From contig NZ_QUKD01000011.1 of assembly GCF_003480915.1 (NCBI RefSeq), positions 1 to 64,000 on the forward strand: a stretch of DNA of 64,000 nt, written 5' to 3'. Below, one piece after another: positions 9,525 through 18,748 of the stretch. How positions within the stretch are numbered: position 1 is the first letter of the stretch; every line of letters begins with the position of its first letter. The notes beneath the pieces are model-generated. The model made no database searches and was not told the origin of the DNA. It worked only from the letters and a program-made list of their open reading frames with translations. A program made the position numbers and the translations under genes. The DNA comes from Parabacteroides sp. TM07-1AC (lineage in GTDB: Bacteria; Bacteroidota; Bacteroidia; Bacteroidales; Tannerellaceae).

Positions 9525-12500
9525 TCATTTCTTTAAGGTGAAGATTGGCAGGTATATGAAGATACCCAGGATGGACATAGTCAGCCCTCCGATAGTGCCG
9601 GCTGCCAGTGGAAACCAGAACGCTTCTTTATCGGGGCCTAGCATAAACGGGATGAATCCCAGTATAGTGGAAATTACAGTAAGGAAAATGGGTGTTATTT
9701 TTGCATTCCATGCTTTCAGGTAAATTCTCCATGCCGGCATTTTAGGTTTGGCTTCGCGCAACTGGTTGAATTCGTTTAAGATGTAGATACTGGCATTGAC
9801 CGTGATACCGCATAACAGGACGAACGAGGCAAAGCCTCCCTGGTCGAAATTGAGTTTGAACCAGTAGAATGTCAGAAACACGCCGATATAGGAGATCGGG
9901 ATCACGAAGATAACCGCCAATGGCTGTTTCAACGAGTTGAACAGGATACTGGTGGTAAAGAAAATGATCACGATAATTAGTAGCAACAACAGGTATTGTT
10001 TATTGTCTTTCGTGTTCCAGTTCCAGTAGTAACTGTCCGCTTTGGCTGTATATCCCATGGGGAGCTGGGCATTGAACTCTTTCAGTTCACGGTCCCGGAT
10101 TTTGTTCCCCTGGTTGGACGCTCCGATATATTCATATTGGAGACACAGGCGGTATTGTTGGTTCACTTTGGCTACTTTCTGAGGCATCTGGCCTTTCTCG
10201 ACGGTAGCCAGTTCTGACAGTTTATAAGGTTTGCCTTTAACGGTCTGGGGTACATACTGCATGCTCCAGACATCATAGTCTGTGGCTTGCCGCGAACTGA
10301 GTTTCAATTTCTCCGTTTCATTGTCGACAACGATCGTACCACTGTAGATATCTTTTCCGAATACAGGATTGATAGAAGCGAACAATTCGATCGGCAGGAT
10401 GTTTTCCTGTGCCATCCGTGCTTTGTTCAGATTGAAGTAAAACTCCTGATAATCGTCTTTCCACCACGAAAATTCGGAATTGATAAGTACTTCCTTGATA
10501 CGCCGGTAGGTGAGGAGCCGTCCTTTCAGACGTTCCGCCCATTCGTACAATTCGTCATAGTTGTATCCGTACATTTCAATACGGAATGAACCGGCACCTT
10601 CCCTTACGTCATTACTGAATCCCTGGTCCTGAAGACCGTATACTCCCCAGCTGCCGCCTCCCAGTTCCAACGCTTTACTGATGATCTTGCTTTTCAGCGT
10701 ATAGGGGAAGCCGCTTCGTTCCGCCGCTTTGGTGAAATAGATGCGTATGCCGGCCTGGCGCGCACTGTATATACTTGTCTGGAACTGACGGATATCCTTA
10801 AAAGTGCTCAGATAGGCTTCCATGCGTCCCATCAGTTGATTCATCTGCTCCAATGTTGTCCCGTTCGGCATGGAGGCGGTGACTGAAAGGACCGTCTCGT
10901 CGTTCCGGGTAAAATAACTGCCATTGTACACTTTTTGTACGAACAGGCGCAATGTTCCTCCTAATGCCTTGTCGATGACCGGTTTTACTTTTTCTTTATA
11001 AGTATCATCGGAAACGAACTTGTTATATTTTTCTATGAGTAAAGAGTCTGTGGCTGTATATACTTTCTCTTTATCGTCCATCTCGATCTTTTCCGGCAAC
11101 AGGAAGACCGGCAGTCCGAAAGCCAGCACCAACACGACGCATGCCGTCTTTTTCCATCGGCAGAGGAAACTGATCTGTGCCTTATAGTACCGGTTGAAAT
11201 AAACCGGGAACCGTCTGATCGCTCTGTTGCCCCATTTCCGGAACCGAGCAAAGCGAATTGTCCGGGCTTCAGCCGGCAAAGCGGCTTTTGGCTTTGCACT
11301 TTTCTTCTTTCCCAACCCTAGTTTCTCGATCAGGGCCGGCACAAAGAACAAGGCGATGGCCAATGATACCGCTAGATTGATGATCACTACGGCGGCGAAA
11401 TCCTGCAGGTTCAAACGTATCTTTTCATCGAGGAAGAAGATGATGACCAGTGCCCCGATAGTCGTTAATGTGGCGGTCAGGATGGAAAGGAACGCTTTCC
11501 GGTTGTGGCGGTTACGTATATGGTCGGTCATCACGATCGTATTGTCTATCACCAGGCTCAGCGAGATCGTGACACCCGCCAGCGAATAAAGCTGCATCTC
11601 CAGTCCGGCGAGATAGAAGAAGATAACGGCGATACACAGATTCACACTCAGGCTGACAACGATCAGAAACAGATAACGTACATTCCGGGTGATCAGTAAA
11701 ACAAACAGCAACAGGATCAGGATGGTAAGTCCGGTACGTATATATATCTTGTTCAGCTCCTCCCGGATAAACTCCGTTGCATCATAACTGGTGTGTATCT
11801 CATATCCTTGCGGTAATAACTGGCGGATATGCTCTATCTCCTGTTTCACCTGCTTGGCAAGTTCCAGCTGGTTCGCGGTCTCTTCCGCCCGGATAGACAG
11901 ATAGATGGAGTTCAGCCCGTTGATGCGGTAATAACTTTGAGGAGCTTCTTCCTGTCGGGTCACTTTCAGCAACTGGTCCAGGCGGATCAGTTTTCCTTCT
12001 TTTCCGGTCACGGTGATACGGGAAGCGTCGAAGCCATTCTGCACACCCTCCGGTATCAGGGCAAGGCGTATCCATTCTTCCTGCTCGTTCGTATTCATGT
12101 TTCCTGTCCCCAGGAACTCCTTCTGATAGTATTGGTTGATGGCCGTCTGAATGTCCCTGGTGGTGATACCGAGCGAGACGAGTTGCCGGCTATCGTATTC
12201 CAGCCGCCACTCCATAGGTGTCGCTCCACGTACGTCGATCCGGTAGATACCCGGGATACCGGCAAGCCGCGGCTTGATCTGATCCTCGGCAAACCGCTGG
12301 ATAAAGATCGGAGTTGCCGCCGCATTCAATGTATAGGTCATGAATGGCCCCGATTCTTTATCATCCGGACGGCTCATCTCCAGTATCGGATAGCTTAATC
12401 CGTCGGGCAGGCTGGGCCAGGTCTGGCGGACGATCGTGGATGCTTCGAAACGGGCTGCATCGATATTCGTATGTTTGTCCAGCTCCAGTGTTATATATCC

Positions 12501-12758
12501 CGAGCCGTTGGCAGAGGTGGAGTTGATCTCCTTGATCCCTTTGATGCGTGCCAGCATCGATTCCAGCCGCGAGGTCACTTCCATCTCGATCACGCGTGCC
12601 GAGTTACCGGGCATGCTGTAGCTGATAGTCAGCCGGGGCAATGTGCGTGAGGGAGACAGCTTGATCGGCAGGAGGGGAATGAAAGCCAGCCCTGTCAGCG
12701 CCACGCAAAGAAAGGTGACGATGATCGTAAAGGATGATATCTTAGGAGATGCACTCAT
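9525..12758 (-). CDS. RND efflux permease (second permease of the operon)
   Basis: 1077 aa, the full RND length. It has an N-terminal helix (about 9-28), a large periplasmic porter region and a helix cluster with the proton-relay segment SLVIDNTIVMTDHI (about residue 400). A second porter region and C-terminal helices follow. Only one Asp is present where AcrB has an Asp pair, as in several Bacteroidetes and heavy-metal RND pumps. It is the last gene of a minus-strand operon with an adaptor, another permease and a TolC, and starts 12 bases after the TolC gene. Two permeases sharing one adaptor may form a mixed trimer, as MdtB/MdtC do; this is inference. Substrate unknown. Confidence 0.9.
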   Translation of the reverse strand: MSASPKISSFTIIVTFLCVALTGLAFIPLLPIKLSPSRTLPRLTISYSMPGNSARVIEMEVTSRLESMLARIKGIKEINSTSANGSGYITLELDKHTNIDAARFEASTIVRQTWPSLPDGLSYPILEMSRPDDKESGPFMTYTLNAAATPIFIQRFAEDQIKPRLAGIPGIYRIDVRGATPMEWRLEYDSRQLVSLGITTRDIQTAINQYYQKEFLGTGNMNTNEQEEWIRLALIPEGVQNGFDASRITVTGKEGKLIRLDQLLKVTRQEEAPQSYYRINGLNSIYLSIRAEETANQLELAKQVKQEIEHIRQLLPQGYEIHTSYDATEFIREELNKIYIRTGLTILILLLFVLLITRNVRYLFLIVVSLSVNLCIAVIFFYLAGLEMQLYSLAGVTISLSLVIDNTIVMTDHIRNRHNRKAFLSILTATLTTIGALVIIFFLDEKIRLNLQDFAAVVIINLAVSLAIALFFVPALIEKLGLGKKKSAKPKAALPAEARTIRFARFRKWGNRAIRRFPVYFNRYYKAQISFLCRWKKTACVVLVLAFGLPVFLLPEKIEMDDKEKVYTATDSLLIEKYNKFVSDDTYKEKVKPVIDKALGGTLRLFVQKVYNGSYFTRNDETVLSVTASMPNGTTLEQMNQLMGRMEAYLSTFKDIRQFQTSIYSARQAGIRIYFTKAAERSGFPYTLKSKIISKALELGGGSWGVYGLQDQGFSNDVREGAGSFRIEMYGYNYDELYEWAERLKGRLLTYRRIKEVLINSEFSWWKDDYQEFYFNLNKARMAQENILPIELFASINPVFGKDIYSGTIVVDNETEKLKLSSRQATDYDVWSMQYVPQTVKGKPYKLSELATVEKGQMPQKVAKVNQQYRLCLQYEYIGASNQGNKIRDRELKEFNAQLPMGYTAKADSYYWNWNTKDNKQYLLLLLIIVIIFFTTSILFNSLKQPLAVIFVIPISYIGVFLTFYWFKLNFDQGGFASFVLLCGITVNASIYILNEFNQLREAKPKMPAWRIYLKAWNAKITPIFLTVISTILGFIPFMLGPDKEAFWFPLAAGTIGGLTMSILGIFIYLPIFTLKK

Positions 12759-12770
12759 TGAATCTGTTGC

Positions 12771-14249
12771 TTATAGTCCGTGTGTGAAATCAAATTCCCG
12801 GGCAAGCGATATGCCTGTTTCGAAATCATGTAACGTCAGTTTCCGTATTTTGAAATAACTCAGCCAGTAATTCTGCAGGGCGGAGATATAGTTGCGCTGC
12901 GCTTCCTGCTGGCGGTTCAGCGATAAGGTCAGGCTGCTGATATCCGCCTTTCCGATCATAAACCGCTGCTTGGTCTCGGCATAAGCCATGAGGGCCAGAT
13001 CCAGCGCTTCTTCCGCACTGGTGATCAGGTTTTGCTGGATATTGAAATCGCCGACTGTCATGATCACATCTTCCTCTACCGTCAGTTCTTCCTGGCGGGC
13101 GGATATCTGTGTTACGTTGAGGTTGTTCCTGGCGATATTATGTTTCCCTTTTCGTACACCCCAGTCGACGAGAGGGATAGATACAGAGACGGAGACCATG
13201 TCTTGTTGCAGCGGGTCGCGGTATGCGTTACTCAGTTTAGTCGCAACCTGGTTGAATCCTATGCTGGCATTGATAGAGGCATTGAACATGGCCTCTTTTT
13301 TTGTCTTGTCTACTTGTTGTTCGGCTTCAAGCACCTGCTGTTTGGTGTCGAGAAATTTCGGGTTGTTTTCCCGGGCAAGTGTCAAAGCTTCGTCAACAGA
13401 AATCTGCATATCTTTCGGGCGTCCCGGCAGATTCAGCCGTATTTCCGTGTTTTTGTCGAAGTTGAGGAAAGAAGCGAGGCTGAACATTGCTCTTTTCAGA
13501 GATATCTCCGCGTTTTGTAATGTGTTACGTGCGTTGACGGCATCCAGTTTCAATGTCAGCAGTTCTGCTTTGTTGATCGACGCAATCTTATGACGCTCCT
13601 GTCCTGTCCGGTATAAGGTATCGGTTGACGCTACATTTTCTTTGGCCAGATCATATTCCGCCTGTGCCATGGCCAAGGCAAAAAAGTAGCTGGTAGCTTG
13701 CTCGCTGATATTTTCAATATTGTACAGTAATTCTTTTTTCGCCTTCTCATATTTTAGCGGCTCGATTTTTCGCTCCCATCGGAAGGGATTATATCCCAAC
13801 AGGCTTTGGTTGTAACCAATCCGGATCGGTACAGTCGTGAATTGGTTATAGGCATTATCTCCGAAATTACGCATATATCCCAAATCCGAGTCCAGATAGA
13901 ACGTACCTCCCAACAAGTCAAAATTTTGTTTGATGGAGAGACCGCCATCCGCATAATAAGACTGTTGTTTTCTGTAAACATCGATATCATTCTCGGAATC
14001 ATATCGTCGTGTAATATCCCGATAATACTGTGCAGGTGTCAGGTTCAGTGTCAGGCTAGGCAATCTCCCGGCTTTGAATGTCCTGTATTGCCAATATCCT
14101 GCCAGAAACATATTCTTTGTCCTGAATGCCTCCAGCGAACTGTCCGCCGCCAACGAAATCGTCCGTTCCAGCGACAGCGTGAGAGGCTGGGCGAACAAGC
14201 TTCCGGAGTTGAGTAATAGAAACAACAATAATAACTTATATATCTTCAT
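12771..14249 (-). CDS. TolC family outer-membrane efflux protein
   Basis: 492 aa with a signal peptide (about 1-20, cut after LFAQ). Two long heptad-rich helical regions (about 165-270 and 300-480, the second with ALDLALMAYAETKQRFMIGK) are typical of outer-membrane efflux duct proteins. It lies between the two RND permease genes, 21 bases after one and 12 before the other, so it should be the exit duct of the same pump. No N-terminal lipobox is seen. Confidence 0.9.
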   Translation of the reverse strand: MKIYKLLLLFLLLNSGSLFAQPLTLSLERTISLAADSSLEAFRTKNMFLAGYWQYRTFKAGRLPSLTLNLTPAQYYRDITRRYDSENDIDVYRKQQSYYADGGLSIKQNFDLLGGTFYLDSDLGYMRNFGDNAYNQFTTVPIRIGYNQSLLGYNPFRWERKIEPLKYEKAKKELLYNIENISEQATSYFFALAMAQAEYDLAKENVASTDTLYRTGQERHKIASINKAELLTLKLDAVNARNTLQNAEISLKRAMFSLASFLNFDKNTEIRLNLPGRPKDMQISVDEALTLARENNPKFLDTKQQVLEAEQQVDKTKKEAMFNASINASIGFNQVATKLSNAYRDPLQQDMVSVSVSIPLVDWGVRKGKHNIARNNLNVTQISARQEELTVEEDVIMTVGDFNIQQNLITSAEEALDLALMAYAETKQRFMIGKADISSLTLSLNRQQEAQRNYISALQNYWLSYFKIRKLTLHDFETGISLAREFDFTHGL

Positions 14250-14270
14250 AACGGCATTATATATAATTCG

Positions 14271-17200
14271 TTAAACTTCTGTTTGTTTTTCGGGGAGCAC
14301 TGCGTTCAGGTCGTGCTTGCGGTAAATGAACCAGTAAACCAACGGGATGATGAACAAGCTGACGGCTGTACCGATCAGCATGGCGGAGATCATGGCGATG
14401 GAAAGCGGTTTTTGCAGTTCGCTACCCATGTCGAACGAGAACAACAACGGCACCATACCGAATATGGTCGTCAGCGAGGTCATGATGATGGGGCGCAGAC
14501 GGCGGCGGCCGGCTTCATGGATCGCTTCCATCAGCGGTACGCCCTCCTTGCGTAACTCATTGATCGCATCCAGCTTCAGGATGGAGTCGTTGATAATGAT
14601 ACCGCAGGTCACAACGATACCGATGGCACTCATCAGGTTCATCGTATGTCCACAAATCCAGAGTACCAGCAAAGAAGCCGCTACGTCGATCGGAATTTCG
14701 ATCAGCACGATCAACGGTTGCAGGAAACTCTCGAACTGTGCAGCCAGGATAAAATACATCAACAGGATAGAGATCAGCAGGATCACCACCAACTCGCTCA
14801 ACATCTGTTTGTTGGAGAAGAAACTGCCGGAGAAGTCTATCTCCCATTTCTGTCCGCCCATCTTTTTCACTTCCTCCATCAACGGCTCTGCTTTTTTCAC
14901 TTCATAGAAACTGAACGGGATATATTCACCGTTCTTTCCGGCAGTGATTGTCTTCAGGTCTTCCCCCTGTGTTACCCGTACCAGCGATTGCAGCGGGATA
15001 TACTGGCTCTTTCCGTTTTTATCCTCCAGCGTCCGTACCAGTGTCTGTTGCAGAACGTCGTTCACCGTCTTCCCATCACCGGCAAGAGCGATCGGCAGGT
15101 ATTGCTGATAGGAGCGGAGAGTCGCTACCTCGTTCTCTTTGAAAGCCGTTTTCAATAAACGGTAGACCTCGTTGTAGTCCACATTATAAAGTAATAGTTT
15201 TTGCCTGTCGATGGACAGGTTCAACTGATTGTCGAAAGCCACCCCGACCGGAGCAATACCGGTAGAAGCCTTCATCTGCGACTCCAGTTTGTGCAGGGAC
15301 TGGGCTTCCGGAGCCTCCGCCTTGTTGCGCGCATAAAATTCGGCAACGATATCGGCTTCGCCTGTCACAAACAACTTCTCGAACACCGTTATCGGCGGTG
15401 AAAAAGAAAATACCGCTTCCGGATAGTTCTTATCCAGCCATTGAGTGATCTTTTCCTGCAAAGGAGCTATGGCGGACGTATTTTCCGTCTTGAAATACAA
15501 TTCGGCTTCCGATGCCGACAGTTCCCTGTCACGGTTCAGCAGGAACTGTTGCTGTCCGACATATGAAGTATATTCCTGCACATCGCCGGCAACCTGTCCG
15601 AACAGTTTGTCCACCCGTTCCCGGTTCTCGTCGATATGTATATTTTCGTTCCATTCGATATGGGCGATCAACTCATTCTGGTCGATCTCCGGCATCCTGC
15701 TTTTGGGTACTTCGTAAAAGAGTAAGACACATAGCGGAATGGTTACCATAATAAACACCACGCACCCCTTCTTATGGCGGAACACAAAATCAACTCCTCC
15801 ATCATAAAAACGGTCCAGCGTATGTTCCTTAATCAGATTGTTGATTCGCAGATTAAATCCTGTATGCTTGACATCCGGAATGCTGTACACCAGTTTGTAA
15901 AGCACCGGAAGCAACATAATACCCGTGAAATAAGACACCATTAACCCTACTGTAACGGCAAACGCCTGGTCGTAGAAGATCGCTCCGGCGATACCGCTCA
16001 TAAATATCAAGGGTACAAATACGGCTATGGTTGTCAGGGTAGAACTTAACATAGGTGTAATTACTTCGGAAGTCCCTTTATTACAGGCTTCTTCCAGTGT
16101 ATAGCCCTTCGCCCGGTATTGTGAAATATTTTCCGTCACAATAATCGAACTATCTATCATCATGCCCAGTGCCAGAATCAACCCGGAAAGCGAAATGATA
16201 TTCAGTGACATTTTAAATGTATAGAAAAAGAGGAAACTGACCACCAGGCTGACTACCATACTCAGGCCGATCACCGCCGGGCTTTTGATATCTCCCAGGA
16301 AGAGGATCGCCACGATACAGATAAAAAGGAAACCGAGCGACAGGTTCTGTTTCAGGTTGGAAATGGTATAATCCAGCAGCTCCGTCTGGTTGCGGCTGAT
16401 ACTGAAATCGATATCCGGATAAACCGTTGCGAAATAGTCCGTTACTTCCTGCAGCGCTTCTTTCATATTATCCATATTCTCGTCCGCCTGTTTGATAACG
16501 GCCAGTGTAACCGCCCGTTTCCCGTTTGAGAGGGAGGCACCCGTTTCCTTTTCCGGCACTACCGCCACTTTAGCCAGTTCCTTCAACTGGAAGATACGGT
16601 CGTTTTTGCGGATGTAGATGTTCTCTACATCTTCGGGGGTACGCAGCAAAGTCGAGAATTTGATGTTGTATTCATAATACCCGTCCCGCACGGTCATGCT
16701 TCCGGGTTCGATATTGTTCGAGTTCAGTGCCGTCTCCAGGTCGTTCAGCGTGATTCTCGCCATTTCGAGCATCTTGATATCCGGTACGATCTGCAACTGT
16801 CGTTTCAGCATACCCGTAATATCCACCATCGCCACTTCCGGCAGCTGTTCGATACGCCGTTTAATCACCGTTTCGGCAAACTGGCAAAGATCGAGGAAAG
16901 CAGCTTCGCTTTCAGTTGGCAGTTGACGGTTGACGGTTGACAGGTGAGGATCTGTTTTCGAACTGTCCACTGTCCTCTGTCCACTGTCAACTGTTTTTAA
17001 AGTTAGGTTCAGGCAGAAGACAGGAATATCGGTGGCACTTGCCTTGATCACCCGCGGGCGCTCTATTTCGCGTGGCAGATAGTTCATAGCAGCGTCGATC
17101 TTCTCGTTCACTTCAATGAATGCCAGGTCTGTATTCGTCCCGAAGTCGAAGCTCAGGCGGATGATACCCGCTCCGTCGCGTGTTTCGCTGTGTATATCGC

Positions 17201-17426
17201 GCAAGGCAGCTACCTGCATCAGCTGCTGCCGGATCGGTTTGACAACCGTGTTCTCCAGTTCGCGGGCCGATGTATTTTGTCCCGATACCTGTATGGTGAT
17301 TTCCGGTATCGCAATATCCGGCAACAACGATACCGGGATGGTAAAGTAAGTCACCAACCCCACGATAAAACAGACCGTGAAAGCCATCAATACCGCGATA
17401 GGACGTTGTAATAAGAATTTAACCAT
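14271..17426 (-). CDS. RND efflux permease with a repeat-encoded insertion
   Basis: 1051 aa from the ATG at 17426 (MVKFLLQRPIAVLMAF), the usual N-terminus of this family. The frame can be extended to 17474, but those 16 residues are translated repeat DNA. The proton-relay helix reads ALGMMIDSSIIVTENI and the C-terminal helices are complete. Residues about 145-172 (TVDSGQRTVDSSKTDPHLST and following) are encoded by an ACTGTC-type repeat (16913-16994) that keeps the frame open and falls in the first porter region, between segments that are otherwise normal for the family. It probably functions with the adaptor at 17556-18650 and the TolC at 12771-14249. Confidence 0.9.
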   Translation of the reverse strand: MVKFLLQRPIAVLMAFTVCFIVGLVTYFTIPVSLLPDIAIPEITIQVSGQNTSARELENTVVKPIRQQLMQVAALRDIHSETRDGAGIIRLSFDFGTNTDLAFIEVNEKIDAAMNYLPREIERPRVIKASATDIPVFCLNLTLKTVDSGQRTVDSSKTDPHLSTVNRQLPTESEAAFLDLCQFAETVIKRRIEQLPEVAMVDITGMLKRQLQIVPDIKMLEMARITLNDLETALNSNNIEPGSMTVRDGYYEYNIKFSTLLRTPEDVENIYIRKNDRIFQLKELAKVAVVPEKETGASLSNGKRAVTLAVIKQADENMDNMKEALQEVTDYFATVYPDIDFSISRNQTELLDYTISNLKQNLSLGFLFICIVAILFLGDIKSPAVIGLSMVVSLVVSFLFFYTFKMSLNIISLSGLILALGMMIDSSIIVTENISQYRAKGYTLEEACNKGTSEVITPMLSSTLTTIAVFVPLIFMSGIAGAIFYDQAFAVTVGLMVSYFTGIMLLPVLYKLVYSIPDVKHTGFNLRINNLIKEHTLDRFYDGGVDFVFRHKKGCVVFIMVTIPLCVLLFYEVPKSRMPEIDQNELIAHIEWNENIHIDENRERVDKLFGQVAGDVQEYTSYVGQQQFLLNRDRELSASEAELYFKTENTSAIAPLQEKITQWLDKNYPEAVFSFSPPITVFEKLFVTGEADIVAEFYARNKAEAPEAQSLHKLESQMKASTGIAPVGVAFDNQLNLSIDRQKLLLYNVDYNEVYRLLKTAFKENEVATLRSYQQYLPIALAGDGKTVNDVLQQTLVRTLEDKNGKSQYIPLQSLVRVTQGEDLKTITAGKNGEYIPFSFYEVKKAEPLMEEVKKMGGQKWEIDFSGSFFSNKQMLSELVVILLISILLMYFILAAQFESFLQPLIVLIEIPIDVAASLLVLWICGHTMNLMSAIGIVVTCGIIINDSILKLDAINELRKEGVPLMEAIHEAGRRRLRPIIMTSLTTIFGMVPLLFSFDMGSELQKPLSIAMISAMLIGTAVSLFIIPLVYWFIYRKHDLNAVLPEKQTEV
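16913..16994. repeat. ACTGTC-type repeat inserted inside the RND permease gene
   Basis: The plus strand has copies of GTTGACGGTTGACAG (around 16922-16942) followed by the inverted form CTGTCCACTGTCCTCTGTCC (about 16963-16982), ending CACTGTCAACTGT. It is the same family as the repeats at 17435-17464 and 17546-17575. The length keeps the reading frame. Confidence 0.75.
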
Positions 17427-17434
17427 AACTTTAT

Positions 17435-17575
17435 AGTTGACAGTTGACAAGTGACAGTTGACAGGTGGAGACACCGGTGGATGTCGCTTGTGTTCTATGT
17501 TTTATATTTGTTTATTCATCGGGGCTATTTATTGTGTTGAGCTAACTGTCAACTGTCACTTGTCAACTGTCAACT
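17435..17575. repeat. 30-bp inverted repeat pair between adaptor and permease genes
   Basis: The 30 bases at 17435-17464 (core TTGACAGTTGACAAGTGACA) recur as the exact reverse complement at 17546-17575, separated by 81 bases. The right copy supplies the last codons and stop of the adaptor gene (LTVDK-stop) and the left copy lies just before the permease start. The mRNA could form a 30-bp stem between the two coding regions. No transposase is present; it looks like a non-autonomous REP-like element. Confidence 0.8.
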
Positions 17576-18650
17576 TCTCGATAATCGTTACCGGTGCCTC
17601 ATGTGCCAGATTGATATTACCGCTGGTAATAACGATATCATCCTCTTTCAAACCATCTGCAATCGTATAGCTGTCTGCGTTTTCCAGGCTGGTATGCACA
17701 TAAGTCCAGTATGCCTTTGTCTTTGTACTGTCCAGCACGAAAACCACCTGCTTTCCTGAACGCAATACCACTGCTTCTTTCGGAACGACCAGCTGTTTAC
17801 CCAGCGAACGGTGAATGCTGACACGTACGTTCATGCCTTCAAACAGCTTGCCTCTGTCTGTCACGGCTGCTTTCACCTGCACCATGCCGTTTTCATCCAC
17901 CAGCGGATTAATTTCGGTGATACGTCCTTCCGCTTTGGTATCGTTCAGGGCAAAAGGAGTTACCTCCACCCGGTCGCCGTTCTTTATCAGAGGCAGTTCA
18001 TTTTCCAAAACGGTGAATGCCGCTTCCAGACTGCCCGGATCGATGATCGTGCAGAAAATATCGGAAGTGGAAGCCGTATTATATTGTTTGGCAAACAGGT
18101 TGGCTACGATACCGTCGAAAGGAGCCGTCAGCACGGCGTTCCGCTCTTCATATTCGGCTAGCCGGTATTGGATCAGTGCCTGATCGTAACCGCTCTTTAC
18201 CCGGACGAGCTGCATGGTAGCAGGGGGAACCTTGGCTGAATCAGCCAGTGCATATCCCTGTCCGATCAACACATCCTGCAGTTCCAGTTTGGCACGTTCC
18301 AAAGCATCTTTAGCCGTAGCTGTTTTGTTCTTCAGTCGGAAAGTAGATAATTCCGCAAGCTTCTGTCCTTTGGTGACCCGGTCGCCGTTCTTTACATGGA
18401 TCGCAGCGATCGGTTCAGCCGATTCGAATCGCAGGTCTACATGACGGCGTGCCGACAATTTGCCGTTGCTGATCAGCTCGTGGTTGAAGTCACTAGCCTT
18501 CAGTGCCATCACCGTAACCTCGTTGGTTTCGTCCGGTAAAACCGTTTCGACGGATTCTTCTCCTGCGCTTCCGTCTTTTTTTTCACCGGAACAGGCAATC
18601 ATTCCGAAAAGGAAAAGTATTGCCAACATATTGTAGTATTTCATATTCAT
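17556..18650 (-). CDS. RND periplasmic adaptor (membrane fusion) lipoprotein
   Basis: 364 aa from the ATG at 18650 (MNMKYYN); the ATG at 18644 is equally possible. The longer frame from 18680 is rejected because it begins upstream of the predicted transcription start. The signal peptide ends in a lipobox, GMIAC. A lipoyl/barrel-sandwich region (ESAEPIAAIHVKNGDRVTKG and LTAPFDGIVANLFAK) flanks an alpha-hairpin, followed by the beta-barrel region. It is the first gene of the efflux operon and would link the permease to TolC. Its last five residues (LTVDK) and stop codon come from the repeat at 17546-17575, so the C-terminus has been rewritten by that element. Confidence 0.9.
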   Translation of the reverse strand: MNMKYYNMLAILFLFGMIACSGEKKDGSAGEESVETVLPDETNEVTVMALKASDFNHELISNGKLSARRHVDLRFESAEPIAAIHVKNGDRVTKGQKLAELSTFRLKNKTATAKDALERAKLELQDVLIGQGYALADSAKVPPATMQLVRVKSGYDQALIQYRLAEYEERNAVLTAPFDGIVANLFAKQYNTASTSDIFCTIIDPGSLEAAFTVLENELPLIKNGDRVEVTPFALNDTKAEGRITEINPLVDENGMVQVKAAVTDRGKLFEGMNVRVSIHRSLGKQLVVPKEAVVLRSGKQVVFVLDSTKTKAYWTYVHTSLENADSYTIADGLKEDDIVITSGNINLAHEAPVTIIEKLTVDK

Positions 18651-18677
18651 ATAAGCTATGATTCGATTTTCAATTTC

Positions 18678-18685
18678 CAAATATA
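18678..18685 (-). promoter_or_regulatory. -7 box of the RND efflux operon promoter
   Basis: The minus strand reads TATATTTG. This puts transcription start near 18670, downstream of the 18680 ATG and upstream of those at 18650/18644. The -33 region falls in the inverted repeat at 18699-18748. Confidence 0.6.
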
Positions 18686-18698
18686 CAAATTATTTGTT

Positions 18699-18748
18699 AC
18701 GGAATAATCGTAATGTGTATATAAATAAACTAATTACGATTATTCCGT
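18699..18748. repeat. Perfect 16-bp inverted repeat between the WzyC gene end and the RND promoter
   Basis: ACGGAATAATCGTAAT (18699-18714) and ATTACGATTATTCCGT (18733-18748), with an 18-base spacer. One arm encodes the last residues (IRNNRN) of the gene ending at 18730. The other overlaps the -33 region of the efflux promoter. It may be a terminator, an operator or both. Confidence 0.7.

Noticed and set aside
17427..17474. Longer start for the RND permease
   Set aside because: The added 16 residues are translated repeat DNA and absent from the normal family N-terminus.
18651..18680. Longer start for the RND adaptor
   Set aside because: The ATG at 18680 lies upstream of the predicted transcription start set by the TATATTTG box.
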